Position numbers and translations under genes: made by a program. 64,000 nt of DNA, taken from positions 1 to 64,000 of the forward strand of contig JAANYP010001188.1 of NCBI GenBank assembly GCA_020465985.1. The letters run 5' to 3'. The notes beneath the pieces were generated by a model, which ran no database searches, was not told the DNA's origin, and was given only the letters and a program-made list of their open reading frames with translations. The stretch is from Centrapalus pauciflorus. Its lineage: Eukaryota; Streptophyta; Magnoliopsida; Asterales; Asteraceae. Positions 35,023 through 47,346 of this stretch are shown here, piece by piece; within the stretch, counting starts at the first letter, position 1; each line of letters opens with the position of its first letter.

Positions 35023-37280
35023 TAACCTTTTCACTTTTGGCTTTTTTTACTTGAGCATATGCAACAAGTGAACTGTTAAGGAAACACTTTGTACTTTTGT
35101 CTAAATATTCAGAGTTTTAAAGCCTACAATCAACATGCTACCTCATTCACCTGATTTAAGAGGTTCTGTCATAGCATTATTACATCTAATGATGCTGATA
35201 ATTAATAATTTCTGCTTTATCAAATTATCTCTTCTTTTAGACGTTTTCTTTGACTTATCTTTATCATTTCTAGCGCTAAAATGCGAAATCAATCAATTTA
35301 ATATGTTATTTATGGTGTTTAGGTTTGTAGTTGATTTCATTATGTTAGACAGAACCATCAAAAACCCTCACATAAAAGTGTTTGATGGTTCATACGAGGT
35401 TTACTTTTTTAGTTGGGTTTATATTCCTAACTGTTGATATGTTGTTGATTGTTTGAATTTTGCACAAAAAGTGTTTGATTTAATGTCCAAGTGAAATATG
35501 TAAATGTGAATGTAGTAAGTAGTTCACTTGAAGATATATTTGGTGAGCTGGACTTGAAGTTTTCTGGTTAAGTGAACAAAAAAACTAATCAGAACCTCAA
35601 TTTAACATTGATGTTCATGTTTGGTTCATATGAGGTTAACTTTTCTAGGTGGGTTTATATTTCTAATTGTTGATATGTTGTTAATTGTTTGAACTTTGCT
35701 CAAAAAGTGTTTGATTTAATGTTAAAGTGAAATATGTAAATGTGACTGCAGTTGGGGGTGTGCAAAATAACCAAACCCGAATAACTCACCCGAACCGAAC
35801 CTTATTCGGGTTAAATGGGTCGGGTATTCTGTTTTCGGGTTTGTTAATCGGGTTAAATGATAACCGAATAAGGTTTTCGGTTCGGGTATCGGGTGAGAAG
35901 CAAAAAATTCGGGTCACCCGAATAACCCATATATCAATAATTAAAAAAATAATAATAATAACCCGACCCATTTACTTATTCATGCAAGACGTAGATATCA
36001 GAGACATTCCAATAAAAAGTTGATTGAAATGTTATACATTGCCAATAGCATCTAAAATTCCAATACAAATCAAGCACTAAGCAAAAGGTTTTCTTGGAAT
36101 TTATTTAATTAAATTGAGGTGGAGAGTAGTTTTATTAGTGGTGGTTGTCTTGGTACTTGTAGTTGAATATGAATATGTATGGTGGTGTCTGATCTCTGAA
36201 AGATGATTTGGTTTAGTTTTAGTGATGCTACCATTGATATTCTTGATTTTGAATTGCCAGAAGTTCCTTGATTCATGTTCAGAGACGGAAAGAAAATCCG
36301 CCGGTTAAAGTAGCAAATAAATTTATTTGGAACCCATTAATCTCTGGTTTGAGTGGCCTGTTATATAATCAACATTGAAGGGCTGGTAAAGAAGAAATTT
36401 TTCTTTTTGAGATTGAAAAGGAAGGGAATGGGTGAAAATTTACCCAATCTAAAGACATTGAGGTAAACATGAAGCAGTAGTTAGTTGCAAGGTCACACAT
36501 GCCATACTCTTTTCCTAAATTTTCCTCATATTATATAATCTTTTAGGTTGTGCAGTGTTTTGGCTTTCCAGATATGTAATTTCATCTCAGTTTATTTCAC
36601 TGTATTCATATATAAATATATAATGACTTTCCAACTATGTAATTTCATCTTAGTTTTTTTCACTGTATTCATATATAAATATAACATCTATATGTCTCTT
36701 TTGTATACCATCGAGTTCTATGATTTATTTAACCTTCATTATGATTTAGCCAAACCAATAACCTCATAAGCAACATGCGCTATGATATATAATGCAGAAA
36801 CCAAGCAACATGATGGAATGACTTTTGGCAACTTTTGATGTCTCCTAATGGAAAAACCTCTAATATTGTTTTGACGACAATTAAACATCCAGTATGCATA
36901 CATATACTTTATATGATGTATGTACATATCATCGTGCCACGTTTGTTAGAGGTTGGATATCGAATATGCGCTGTTATAACGCGTATGAACTATGCACTTT
37001 TAATTTTAATATCAGCCATGTATTAACTTTCGTTTCCATATCAATGTTAGTATGTTGTGTTACGTTATCCACTTTGACTAATGTTGTAAGCTATCCCACT
37101 CACTCTACAACAACCACAACGTTTTTCTTATCATTCAACTCGAATTAATAACCTTGCAAAAACAAAATTTGTACGGAACACAGCTACATATTCCATTCCT
37201 CTTGCAAAATACAAAACAACATATAACACATCTTTTACGATAACTATTTCATCTTCATCTTCATAATCTATGTTGCCATA
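35023..37280. other. No gene seen; short tandem duplications and a hAT-like end
   Basis: Two local tandem duplications: about 130 bp repeated with a 236-bp spacing (35387 and 35623 starts), and a 64-bp unit repeated at 36563 and 36627. A TTGGGGGTGTGCAAAAT hAT-like left end at about 35751 leads into CGGGTTCGGGT-type repeats to about 35980, without a matching right end. Nothing else recognised, and no NDX C-terminal exon. Confidence 0.55.
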
Positions 37281-37310
37281 CCCGCCGCATCGCGCGGGCC
37301 GACTACCTCG
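37281..37310 (+). mobile_element. Helitron-like 3' terminus
   Basis: CCCGCCGCATCGCGCGGG forms a 5-bp GC stem, followed after about 9 bases by CTCG and then T. This is the layout of plant Helitron 3' ends, which usually finish CTAG|T. It abuts the interior of a truncated chromovirus LTR at 37311, as expected if the element inserted there. The matching 5' end was not found. Confidence 0.55.
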
Positions 37311-38632
37311 TTATGTATTAAACTCGAAACTCATCCCCTAAATCCGAATATATTGAATAAAATACATAGACAACTCATAAATTGACAAGATAATTAGCAA
37401 AATGATTATATATTAATATATATATATATAATATATTGATCCTTTGAGAATATAATATGAATGAAAGAAAGATTTATGAATGATCAGTTATCAGAATCAG
37501 ATGAAATAAAGATTTTAAAGACTAAAAGATGATGATATTGACATAGTATTGGCATGATAATTCTGGACAGGTTGAGTGAAATTCTGAACATAGATACAAA
37601 GATTTAAAGCGGGTCAAAGACTTGAATTGACAGAGAACAGATTGACAAAGATAAAATACTGAGATAACTCAGGTGGCAGATTTTACATCTGATAAAGACC
37701 CCAGATCTGTGAGTTATAGATATTCAGATTTAACATGCTTGAATTTCCGATTGAGACATATTGTTGATGTTAGATTGATTTGACATTCATATTATCAGCT
37801 GGATTGTGACCTGTGCACACCATGGTTCGGTGTTGCCCAGTGGATCATGACAGCTAATTGATCATCATTTCATATGATATTGCTTTTACAGTTCATTTCA
37901 GATATTGCTTTAAGATTACTGCTATCATGACTTTGATTACGTATGCTACATCATTGCATATACTTGACAGATTGATTCAGCTTGATTAGCCTTGTCGGTC
38001 TATTGTTCTGGACCTGGCTATTTCACCAGTTCTATTGAACTTGGTAATGACCTCCGATGTTCCGCCACGTTGATTTACTGGTAGCTAGCCTAGTATGTGG
38101 CTGATCCCCACGATTTAAGCGTGAGCGTGGTTTGAACATCATCCGACTCTATGACTTCTATGTCTCAATACATATCACGCTATACTTATGATGATTCGCT
38201 TGACCATGCATGTTGATTTGAAAATCTATTTACTCACTAAGCATTGCTTACGGTTGCTACTTGACACATTTTACAGGAAAAGACAAAGGAAAGTCACCTG
38301 CCAGACCTAGTACTTAGGTCTTACAAGATCAAGACAGAAGTTATCATAGACCTCTACTCAGCAAACCCATTTTGGTACTAATTGGAGGATGATAATATGG
38401 TGTTCTGGGTAGATTTATATTGATTATATGATGACATGAATTAGATTAGACTTGTGCCATTTATAAGTTTAATTTGAAAACTTAATCTGTATTAAACTTA
38501 ATCCTAATATGTTTGTGCCTGTAATTTAATATTCCGCATTATAATTACTCTATCTTAGTTATGGTTGATATCGTATTGCATAATGTGGGACCTAGACTCG
38601 TGAGAACTGCCTCGTAAGGGGTGGTCTTCACA
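37311..38632 (+). repeat. Truncated LTR of the 4653-7031 family
   Basis: Aligns inverted with 4653-5950 over its whole length. It ends GGTCTTCACA at 38632, exactly the family LTR end, and lacks about 1.06 kb at the 5' side. It contains the TTTTACAG plus open tail at 38277-38317. No primer binding site or gag follows 38632, so it is a remnant, not a full element. Confidence 0.88.
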
Positions 38633-39240
38633 ACTAAAATGAAAAAAACACAAAATTTAAACTAAAAACAACTAAAACTATAAAATATAAACATTCTAAA
38701 AAAAACCTAAATGAGCATTTACTTAGAATAAAACATCTAGAATTCGCCATAATTATAAAGAGCATTTAGAAACATGAAATAAACAATAAGTAACTTAAAA
38801 CTAACTAAGAGAAGTAATCTAACATGAATAAATCCCTAAATAAGCAAGAAAAATCAGTAAAAGCATAAGAGCATCAAGGATCTCGATTTTATTCAAAAAA
38901 GACCTAAAAAACAGCTAAATAACGACATAAACGAAGTATTAAACAGAGGGAAAGGAGAAGTTACCTGTTGATGATGAAGAAGTCGAACCTAGGATGCACT
39001 AATTCTAGCAAAAATCGCAAATATCGAAAGTTGGAAACAAATCGCGAGGAGAGGAAATAAAGTGCGGGAAGAAGAAAAATAACTCGCGATCATGTTCTTT
39101 ATATAGAAAAGAGAGCGCGGTCACGTATCGCTAAGCGCGGCCGCGATGGTTGAAGATATTTTTATTTTTTCCCGCTCATTTGAGCGCGATCGTGATCATA
39201 CAAGCGCGACCGCGATGATCAAATTTACAGAATATTCAGA
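38633..39240 (-). repeat. Tat/Athila-like LTR fragment with CG-rich palindromes
   Basis: On the minus strand, blocks of ATCGCGGTCGCGCT, CACGATCGCGCTC and ATCGCGGCCGCGCTTAGCG lead to TATATAAAGAAC (a TATA box near 39107) and then T/C-rich leader-like DNA ending near a donor CAG|GTAACT (38967). It may be the 3' LTR of the element whose 5' LTR is at 39735-41371, but the two are not closely alike. Confidence 0.55.
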
Positions 39241-39406
39241 TCAGTTAGCTCGGAAGAATTATGAGATGAGGATGAATTATCAGATGAGGATGAAGAAGAA
39301 GAAGAATTATGAAATGAGGATGAATTATCAGATGAGGATGAAGAAGAAGAAGAATGAGATGAAGGAGAAGAAGGCGAACAAGGAGAGATTGGAGGTAACT
39401 CAACAA

Positions 39407-39574
39407 CTAAACCAATATGACCTCTATCAGCCAGCGGAGAGACACGTCAGTAGATTCAGATTTGCTAGATAAAATCTCAATGATAGGATGAGAAGGATGG
39501 CGAAGATTATTGTGAAAGGTTCTTTCAGGTTCGTTATATGGACTTACAACATGCGGATTGGAATTCCGAGTCAT
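39407..39574 (-). pseudogene. Start of a Tat/Athila-type gag, truncated
   Basis: ATG at 39574 opens MTRNSNPHVVSPYNEPERTF, a start like that of Athila/Tat gag proteins. The frame stops after 55 codons and is followed by a GAA/GAT-rich tandem tract (39255-39370) instead of gag. It lies about 140 bp downstream of the primer site, as expected. Confidence 0.65.
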
Positions 39575-39714
39575 AAACCATACACAAACACTGAGAGGGT
39601 GGATAGAATGGATATAGGATGGGAAAAACAAGAAAAGAACTTCCAAGGGATAAAATCCCAAAAGAAGGATCGGCTAACTACCAGCTAAAACCTTTTCACA
39701 ATATCTCTAGTCGT

Positions 39715-39732
39715 TCCCCAGCAACGGCGCCA
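39715..39732 (-). promoter_or_regulatory. Primer binding site, tRNA-Asp type
   Basis: The minus strand reads TGGCGCCGTTGCTGGGGA two bases after the LTR end GATCA. Athila and Tat elements use this primer class. It fixes the orientation and the 39735 LTR border. Confidence 0.85.
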
Positions 39733-39734
39733 TT

Positions 39735-41371
39735 TGATCTTACGCGGATTTAGCAATGAAAATCAAAAGAAAGAATAAGCCTAAGTTATATCGAATACCA
39801 CTGGCAGTGTACCAGTCACAGTTAGTATAACTAGAAGCTGACCTCGGGAGTATCGAACTCAGGGAACGGCAAAAAGGATCGAGATACCGATACTAGGATT
39901 AACACTAATATCTAGCCATTGATAGGGGCAGAGGATGATTATAACCCTAAATATTTAAAACTATAATATCTATCAGAATACTAAAGATTATAAACTATAA
40001 AGCTAAATAAGAATAATATTAGATATATTAAAAGCAACACTCACTTGGATACGTCTTTTAGGATTAATGGAGTAAAAGGGTGTAAAAACACTTAAGATGT
40101 TTTTGGTCAAAGAAAAGTAAGTTGGAATTAAATCCAACTCTTTTAATCTTTTAAGCTCAAGAGTTTGAAACTTTGATGGAAAGCCGATTCATGAACATAT
40201 TTTATTAATTTCAGAAAATCAAGTATCGAGTTCTCCAATTTTTCCTAATTTCTAAAAATCAATAATAAATGTCTTCTACGATTAATTAAGTCAACTAAAT
40301 CTAGCTTTTAGTATTTAAAACTGTCTACACGTCAAGCGCTCGGAAATAACTCTAAATATTCAATTTAGCCGCATAAACATTAATCAAGTCTAAGAAAATC
40401 AAAGATTAAATTAATCCTATAATCACAATATTGCTAAAAATTAATTTGCATACAATGATTTCACAATTTATTAACTAGTCACTATCTCATAATCACAATA
40501 ATGCTAGAAATAACAACCAATTAATAAACCACTTAAATTTGATTAAGCTTATAAAAATCAGAATTTATAATCAATAATCATTATCACAATAATGCTAGAA
40601 AATCAACTATAATACTGATTTTACACATATTAATCGTATGAATCAAAAATACATCAATGAATCAAACACTTTTCAACCAAAACCATCAAATACTCCACTA
40701 ATCCATGTAAAAACGTAACCAATCAAGTGTTTAGCTAAACTACTCACTAATCATGTTAAAAACAATAAAATAAACGAGATCTATGCTAAACATCATCATA
40801 ACAGAAAGTAAATCGGAAAGAGTGTACCAAAAACCGTAAGTGAAACGAGACAATCTCGCAACCGAATGCTTGAGTCCACCCTTCTACCCGAATGCTTGGT
40901 TAATCTACTCAAAACTAAGCTGAAACTCGAAAACTAACTAACACCTAGCAATCGCACCCTAAACTATGTGTAAAAGTTCGTATAAAAAATAGCATAAAAA
41001 AACGAAACGGCTGCTGACTTTTATGTTTTCTTGACATCGCGGCCGCGCTGGTTCCATCGCGGTCGCGATAAAGAGCATGGGCGCGATCCAAGGATCGCTG
41101 GTCAGCGCGGTCGCGATGAGCTGGTCGCGACCGCGATCAGGGCAGTTGGTCAAAGTCAACAGAAATCCAAGGGAGACCGGCTCAGCCCGTAAATTCGACA
41201 CTTAAGCTCCAGAATCCGTTCTTTTCAAAATCAGGCAACCATCGAACTGCAAAACATAAAAGTAAACAAATCAGGACCGTATTTAAACAATTCAAGGCAA
41301 AAATAACCCAAATCCGAGGCAAAATATAACGGAAAAATATGTACAAAATATGTCATAACAACAAACATACA
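39735..41371 (-). repeat. 5' LTR, Tat/Athila-like
   Basis: The 3' end on the minus strand is GTAAGATCA, next to the primer site. The 5' end is about 41363-41375 (TGTATG or TGTTGTTATG). U3 has at least five CG-rich palindromic blocks (41035-41150) such as ATCGCGGCCGCG and ATCGCGACCGCGAT. Repeats of ATAATCACAATAATGCTAGAAA (40425-40605) mirror the GGCATTGTGTTGCGATAATA units in the solo LTR at 24502-26381. Confidence 0.75.
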
Positions 41372-43727
41372 TGCAAGAAATAAATTAAGCGTGTGTGAGT
41401 ACATGGGGACTACGGGATTTGGTAAATCTCGGAGTGTGTTTGCGTATGATAAAAGACAGTCTCTAAGTATGTGGCATATGTGTAGGACAGACGCAATCAT
41501 TTTCATTCATTCAAATATGTATTGTGTTGTGTGTGTGTGCATGTACTCCGAGACTTAGGTTCTACCCAAGTCTGAGACCAATTGAAAAAGGAAGAAAGCA
41601 ACAACAATACATAATAGATATATATGCTAAGTCTTATGTAGTGTGTGTGAAGAGTATAGAGAGATTTTTCAAAGGCTAAATCTCACGCTGAAGGAAATAC
41701 AACAACCATATAGTTTAAGTTAGGAAGTCGATCTCATAGTGTGTAATGTATACAAGTATCGGACTTCATAATCAAAGATCAGTAATAGTTGCAATATGTA
41801 AGTTAACAAAGAGTCACAACAGTTTAAGGAAAACAATATACACACACACACACACACACACATGTATAGATTGCTTGTATGAATTAATCAATAGAATGCA
41901 AAATGAAATAATGGCAATTACAAGCATGTTTAAAGTTATAACATCAAATGAATAAGTAATGTATGATTAGGGAATTAAACATAGGCCCAAAGCCTTGGTT
42001 CTTGGCCCTAAACATGGCCTTTCTAAGTCTAAAAGCTTATGTCTTAAGCCTTGTGCCTAATTTTCAGTATAAGCCATATGCATCACTTATGTAAGTGATA
42101 AGTTGTGTGATTATGCATAACATGTCATTACATGCATTTATATAAGTTCAAAATGCAAGTAAAGTCAAAGAAAGACCAAATAAGGTTACACATGTTCATG
42201 AAAAAGCATGAAAGAATATAAAGCCATTAAAATCATGTCAAGACTAAGCCATAAGATTCAATAAAGCTAAAATGACATGATAAGTTCAGACAATGAATAA
42301 GTCTTATACATAAACTACAAAAAGTCAAAGAATACAACAGATTACACAAATGTATTGTGTAAAGCCATAAAAGATCATGTTAATGTGATTTCCCAATATT
42401 CAACATGTTCGGCTGAATCTGAATAGTTATAAAGTCAAAGCTATTAAAAAGTGAGTATTGGATTTTGTATGATTTGAAATGAGTATAATTATTCTTTTAT
42501 TAGTATTTATAGATTTATCAAAACCAATTAATATGTTAAAACCATATAAGGGGCGTACAAATTGCGTTGCATTTTCATGTACCATTTTGTAAATTCTGAG
42601 TGTGTAGAGAATCTCAATTACTTTACCCTTCTATATATATGGGATTTTTTTCTGTGAAAATCGCAATTTCTCATCGCCACTTCAAGACTGTGCCCTAAAA
42701 GAGATAACGAGTTAAGCTATATTCGTAAGATTAATATCAGAAAATCCAATATTGGATCTTGGATTGTGTTAAAGATCAACAACAAATGACAAATCAAAAG
42801 AGTTGCAAACCCGTGAGACGACATCTATATGAAGGAACTAGGTATATATGTTATGTGATATAGATACAGTTATCATACACTAGATTCTATTCTTTTATGC
42901 TTATTTTGAGTCAATCAAGTTTGAAAACGAATAGCGTTAGCATAAATTGGTATCTTTTGTTTATTAATCGTATATACATCAAATAATCGTGATCTGAATT
43001 AGATAAAGGGTTTTACATGATCGAAGACGACTTTTCTTTATAAAACTTCTTTATTTTTTATATGCTTTTGTGATTTTGCGTGTCAAAGAATCTTTTTGAT
43101 TTTAATGATCTAAAAAATGTATTCTTAGTTGATTAAATTGTTTGTTTTTCTTTAAAGTTTGTAAAAAATTATGGTTTTCAAGAAACAAATAATATACAAA
43201 AATCATCAATGCCTTAAAAAAATCATCTTTACGGCTTACGGCATACGAACGTGTCAAAGCGGGCGCAAGTTAGCACAGCCAACTCCACTCTCCACTTTTT
43301 TTTTTTTTTGATATTCTGTCATTGATGGATGAACGTAGTCGCAATCTTATATACATACAAAACGCTTTTCAAATCGAACTATTTCGCAACTCAACTCAAT
43401 TCAAAGTATTAATCAACATTTGCTTACAAAAATCGTCGATTGGATGTTTTTCGTTGAATCGCGAACGATTTCCCTGACTATATCATCACTAGTTAAAGGT
43501 AATTTGTAAATTTATTGGCGTTTTTTTAATTTTTATAGATTATAATTTCTGTTGTGTTTTTGTAGTAATTTCTGTTGATTTCTCCGGTTATATGAAAATT
43601 GATTGTTTCCGGACAGAAATTTGGGGCTTGCATGATTAAATTATGAAGAAATCGTGAAATATTATGATTCAAATTGTGCATTTGTCTTCTAATGTTTTGT
43701 TTATGTTCTTCCTTCTCAGTTCTACTC

Positions 43728-43781
43728 ATGAGAGGGAGGATCGATTCTGGAAAGGAGGAAGAAGAACCATGCACGCCGGCG
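43728..43781 (+). pseudogene. NDX: Orphan NDX exon 1 (duplicate)
   Basis: An in-frame ATG, K-E-E-E-E-P core and a consensus donor are all kept. Compared with copy A there are four additional bases (GGAG-type) right after ATGAGAGG, which keep the ATG in frame. Without downstream exons it can only start a chimeric or very short product. Confidence 0.7.
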
Positions 43782-44086
43782 GTGAGTGATGAGCAAATTT
43801 GATCGGAGCTTGTTTTTAAGGGCTTCCATAAAAGGAATTTTTTTTTTTTCGTTTGTTCACAGAGATGTGACATTATGACCTGCTGTTTTGGGTTTTAGCA
43901 GTCACCTTAAGTTTTTATTAAAGCAATCTATCAATTTTTTCCTCAAACAACATTCTACGAACTAATTTTTTTTCCATCAAAGTATTGAACTCTAAAAAAT
44001 ATTTTTGAGATAGTAATTGATGTTGACCAGATGTGGGGCGGCGGCACACGTTAGGGGCGGCACAGATTAGGCGTCCATATTAGCTT

Positions 44087-45108
44087 TTATTTCTGCATAA
44101 AATAGCCACATACTCGTAAAATAGCAACATACTAATTATTTACAAATGATTTATCGTCTTTTTCATTCGAAAAAAACTAAAAATATGATTGGTTCGTCGT
44201 TTTTACTGTTCGAAATTATTATAAAACAATTTATTTGACATTTTTTACATTCTGAAAATTTGAAAAGCGAAATGCTTTGTTTGTATTTTCCTTCGGAGAA
44301 ATTGAAAATTTTAGTGATTTATTTTTTTCATTCGGACAAAATGAAAATAATTATGGTCAGTTTTTGTAGTTTGAAGAAATTGAAAATCCTAATGATTCGT
44401 CTTTTTTTTCTTTTGGAGAAATTGAGAATCTAGATAGATCATTGTTTATTGCAACTGATAAAATTGAAAATTGCATTGTTTCCTTGTTTTTTATGTTCGA
44501 AAAAAAATTGAAAATCACATGGTTCTGGTCGAAAAAATAACAAAAGATTGTGATAATCTATAAACCATTTCGGAACGGAAAAAAGACGAAACAGTTGGTT
44601 TCGGTTGCCTTTTCTGTTGGTTTTTTTCTTCAATTTATAACTAGTTGGTCTGTGGCATTTTAATCAATTTAATGTCTTATTTGGCAAAGATTTCAGATTT
44701 TTTTTGGGGTAGTTTATTGTGCTTGGAGGATCTACATCATCAAATCAATGATTGCAAATGCATGTCGACCTTTATTTTTATTTTCATGGTGTAGTGACAC
44801 ATCATTTCCTGTCTTGTTATTTGCAAGATAACTTCTTGCAACTTAACTGCTTATGTCCATCTCATGTCTTAATGTTATAAAATTTTCTATAATTAGGTTA
44901 TGTTCAATTGATCAATTCATATAATTTGGATTTTCCTCTTGAGATTCTATTATAATCTCATACTTCAAAGGGTCACTAATGCAAGACTCAGAGTTCTGAT
45001 CGTGTCACTTATTATTGAGCAGAACAATATATGCCGAGAGGCGTGTGGATGTGAGCAAAAATTAACACAGTAAAAGCTTAAAGGGGAAATAATAAGAATT
45101 TCCTCTCG
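44087..45108. other. Copy-B-specific DNA with a degenerate 60-70 bp tandem repeat
   Basis: Present in copy B, absent from copy A. At 44220-44530, units of the form TTCGGAGAAATTGAAAAT...TGATTCGTTTTTT recur five or six times with heavy divergence. No clear terminal repeats or target duplication, so insertion in B and deletion in A are both possible. Confidence 0.5.
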
Positions 45109-45182
45109 ATCTTAAGTGTATTCTTTGTATGGAGATAGAAGTATTAATACAAAGATTCATGATAAAAGATTTTTGGATAGCA

Positions 45183-45183
<1 letters not shown>

Positions 45184-45250
<67 letters not shown>
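45184..45250. repeat. (TA)n microsatellite
   Basis: About 67 bp of pure TA just after the end of duplicate copy B. Confidence 0.95.
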
Positions 45251-45252
<2 letters not shown>

Positions 45253-46369
45253 CAATATATAGCACAAATCTTCATGACTCACTTTATAATTTACCCAACA
45301 TCATACTTTTAACCTTTGAATTTGTCATCCTCTTGATGATCACTAATCTCTTTTTTTTTCCAATGATTTTATCTTTTTTTTTATCGAAGTTATTATTATT
45401 CCATCATCTATGAGTGTGAATAACACAATTTAGATACCTAGAATTATTATGATTAATGTCACCAAAAACATTCAGCTCGTTTCACACATTTGACATAGTT
45501 GCTGACTATGTAAACCTTAAAGTTCACTTCTAAACCTGTTAAATTATTACGTTGTCTTTTCCATGGTTTCCTTCGAAACATCCACCCCTTACACACATTT
45601 GACATGTTTGTTGACTACGTAATTATTGAAATTTACTTTTAAAATGAACTATTAGGTACTATTAGTAAAATTATCTAACAAATCAGCAACAATTTTACGA
45701 AGAAAAACAATAATCGTAAAGAAGAGAAGCATTAACAATAAACTTTAGCTATTAGGTTGATGATATGCATGCAATCTATATTACTTTCATAATATTTATT
45801 TCTTGATGCAATAAAAGGTTTGAAAACACACAATGTTTGTTTGATCTCATCTTTAACAATGAGAGATATAGAGTTACAAAAATAAGTTAACTAATAATAC
45901 ATTAATTTTATTTAAGGGTAAGACTCATAATAATGATGGGTCATGCAAAAATAATCGCATTTAGTTTAAGGAGTGGACCGTCATTAGTGTTTGTCATTTA
46001 AATATAAAGATGTGTACTTAAAAATCAAGAATTATTATGCATGAACGATTTATACATTATGCTTTCGATCATCTCTTGTAATGCTTTGATTTCGGTAAAT
46101 AATTGTTAGACAACATCTAAACATTAATATTGTTAACAATAGATAAATCTAAGGTCTTATATAATTACAAAAACTTTCACATTATTATCTTGAAAAACCA
46201 AATATTCATGTATTTGATTTAATTATGAATTATGATAATCATTTATTTAATTTAATTAACATACATTGATGATACTTATGTATTTCTTTGATTAAATAAA
46301 TAGGATAATCATCATAATATCAATACAAACTGTAATATCATAAATCATAATAATTATTTTATTAATACA
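45251..46369. other. AT-rich, no gene seen
   Basis: No open frame, terminal repeat or known motif found on either strand. Confidence 0.5.
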
Positions 46370-46378
46370 AATTATTAT

Positions 46379-46686
46379 GGGTTTATTATGAAAAAAACCA
46401 ACATGTTTTCACGTTTCTTGCGTTTTCGTCCCTCCATGTTATTTTTTTCCATAAAAAACCTCAAGTTATTCTTTTCTTATTGGTTTAGTGAAATTTTGGA
46501 CATTAGACCCCGGTTATAATTTGTAAACCGGGTTTTAAAAACTTGAAAAACCGGGTTCTAATGTCCAAATTTCACTAAACCAATAAGAAAATAATAACTT
46601 AAGGTTTTTTATGGAAAAAAATAACAAGAAGGAACGTCAAAACGCAAAAAACATGAAAACATATTGGTTTTTTTCATAATAAACCC
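46379..46686. mobile_element. Mutator-type MITE 1 (308 bp foldback)
   Basis: Long inverted repeats starting GGGTTTATTATGAAAAAAAC on both sides. A perfect 9-bp target duplication AATTATTAT flanks it (46370-46378 and 46687-46695). The inverted repeats extend over most of its length and meet around an ACCGGGTT core. No coding capacity. Confidence 0.9.
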
Positions 46687-47031
46687 AATTATTATTACAT
46701 TATATCATCACCAATTTCATTGTCTATGTAATAACCATTTATACAACTGATTTATTTTGTAAAATAATAATTAAAATGATAAAACTTTATAGTATTTAAT
46801 TTTTTAATAGTAATAATTTTTTATGTGTTTGTTCTTGATTATTATATAATTGAATTTTATAAGTCCACCAAAATATTTATAACTATAAATAATAAAATTA
46901 TTTATATAATCATAGAAATAAAAATATAAACTATAACTTACAAAGACAAATTTATTGGGGTACTCGATGAAGTTATTTAATACAAAACTTTATTATCACT
47001 ATTATTTAAAAATAACTTATATAAAATTTTA

Positions 47032-47337
47032 GGGTTAAGGTCTAACAATAGCAACTTATTTTTGAAATTGTATCGATATGGTACGTCTACTTTTTTAATT
47101 GTCTATGTGGTACGTGTACTTCATTTTTTTGTATCGATATGGTCATTCGACATATTAGAACCTGGTTTTTTACATAAGAAACAGGGTTCTAATGGTATGA
47201 AAAACAGGGGTCTATTACAAATATGGTCATATCGATATGAAAAATTGAAGTACAGGAACCATGTCGACATATAGAAAAGTAGACGTACCATATTGATAAA
47301 TTTTCAAAAGTAGGTTACTATTGTATGGCTTTACCCC
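47032..47337. mobile_element. Mutator-type MITE 2 (306 bp foldback)
   Basis: Left end GGGTTAAGGTCTAACAATAG, inverted right end GGGGTAAAGCCATACAATAG. Perfect 9-bp target duplication AAAATTTTA (47023-47031 and 47338-47346). The arms carry ATCGATATGGTACGTCTAC-like units; the centre has GAACCTGG/CAGGGTTC, as in MITE 1. Confidence 0.9.
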
Positions 47338-47346
47338 AAAATTTTA

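Larger units (their letters stand above)
41742..45158 (+). repeat. Direct duplication, copy B (NDX promoter and exon 1 only)
   Basis: Homologous to 21632-22424 plus 28723-30327, with about 1 kb of extra DNA at 44087-45108. It includes TTATATACATA as TATA at about 43348, 5' UTR donor AAAG|GTAATT, acceptor CTTCTCAG|T at 43719, and exon 1 at 43728-43781: ATG then 18 open codons (MRGRIDSGKEEEEPCTPA), donor GCG|GTGAGT. This exon has the canonical NDX-style start in the phase that NDX exon 2 needs. No exon 2 follows before the end of homology at about 45158. Confidence 0.82.

Noticed and set aside
35135..35437. Hydrophobic 100-codon frame after the NDX exons
   Set aside because: No similarity to NDX C-terminal parts and partly made of a local tandem duplication; likely chance in T-rich DNA.
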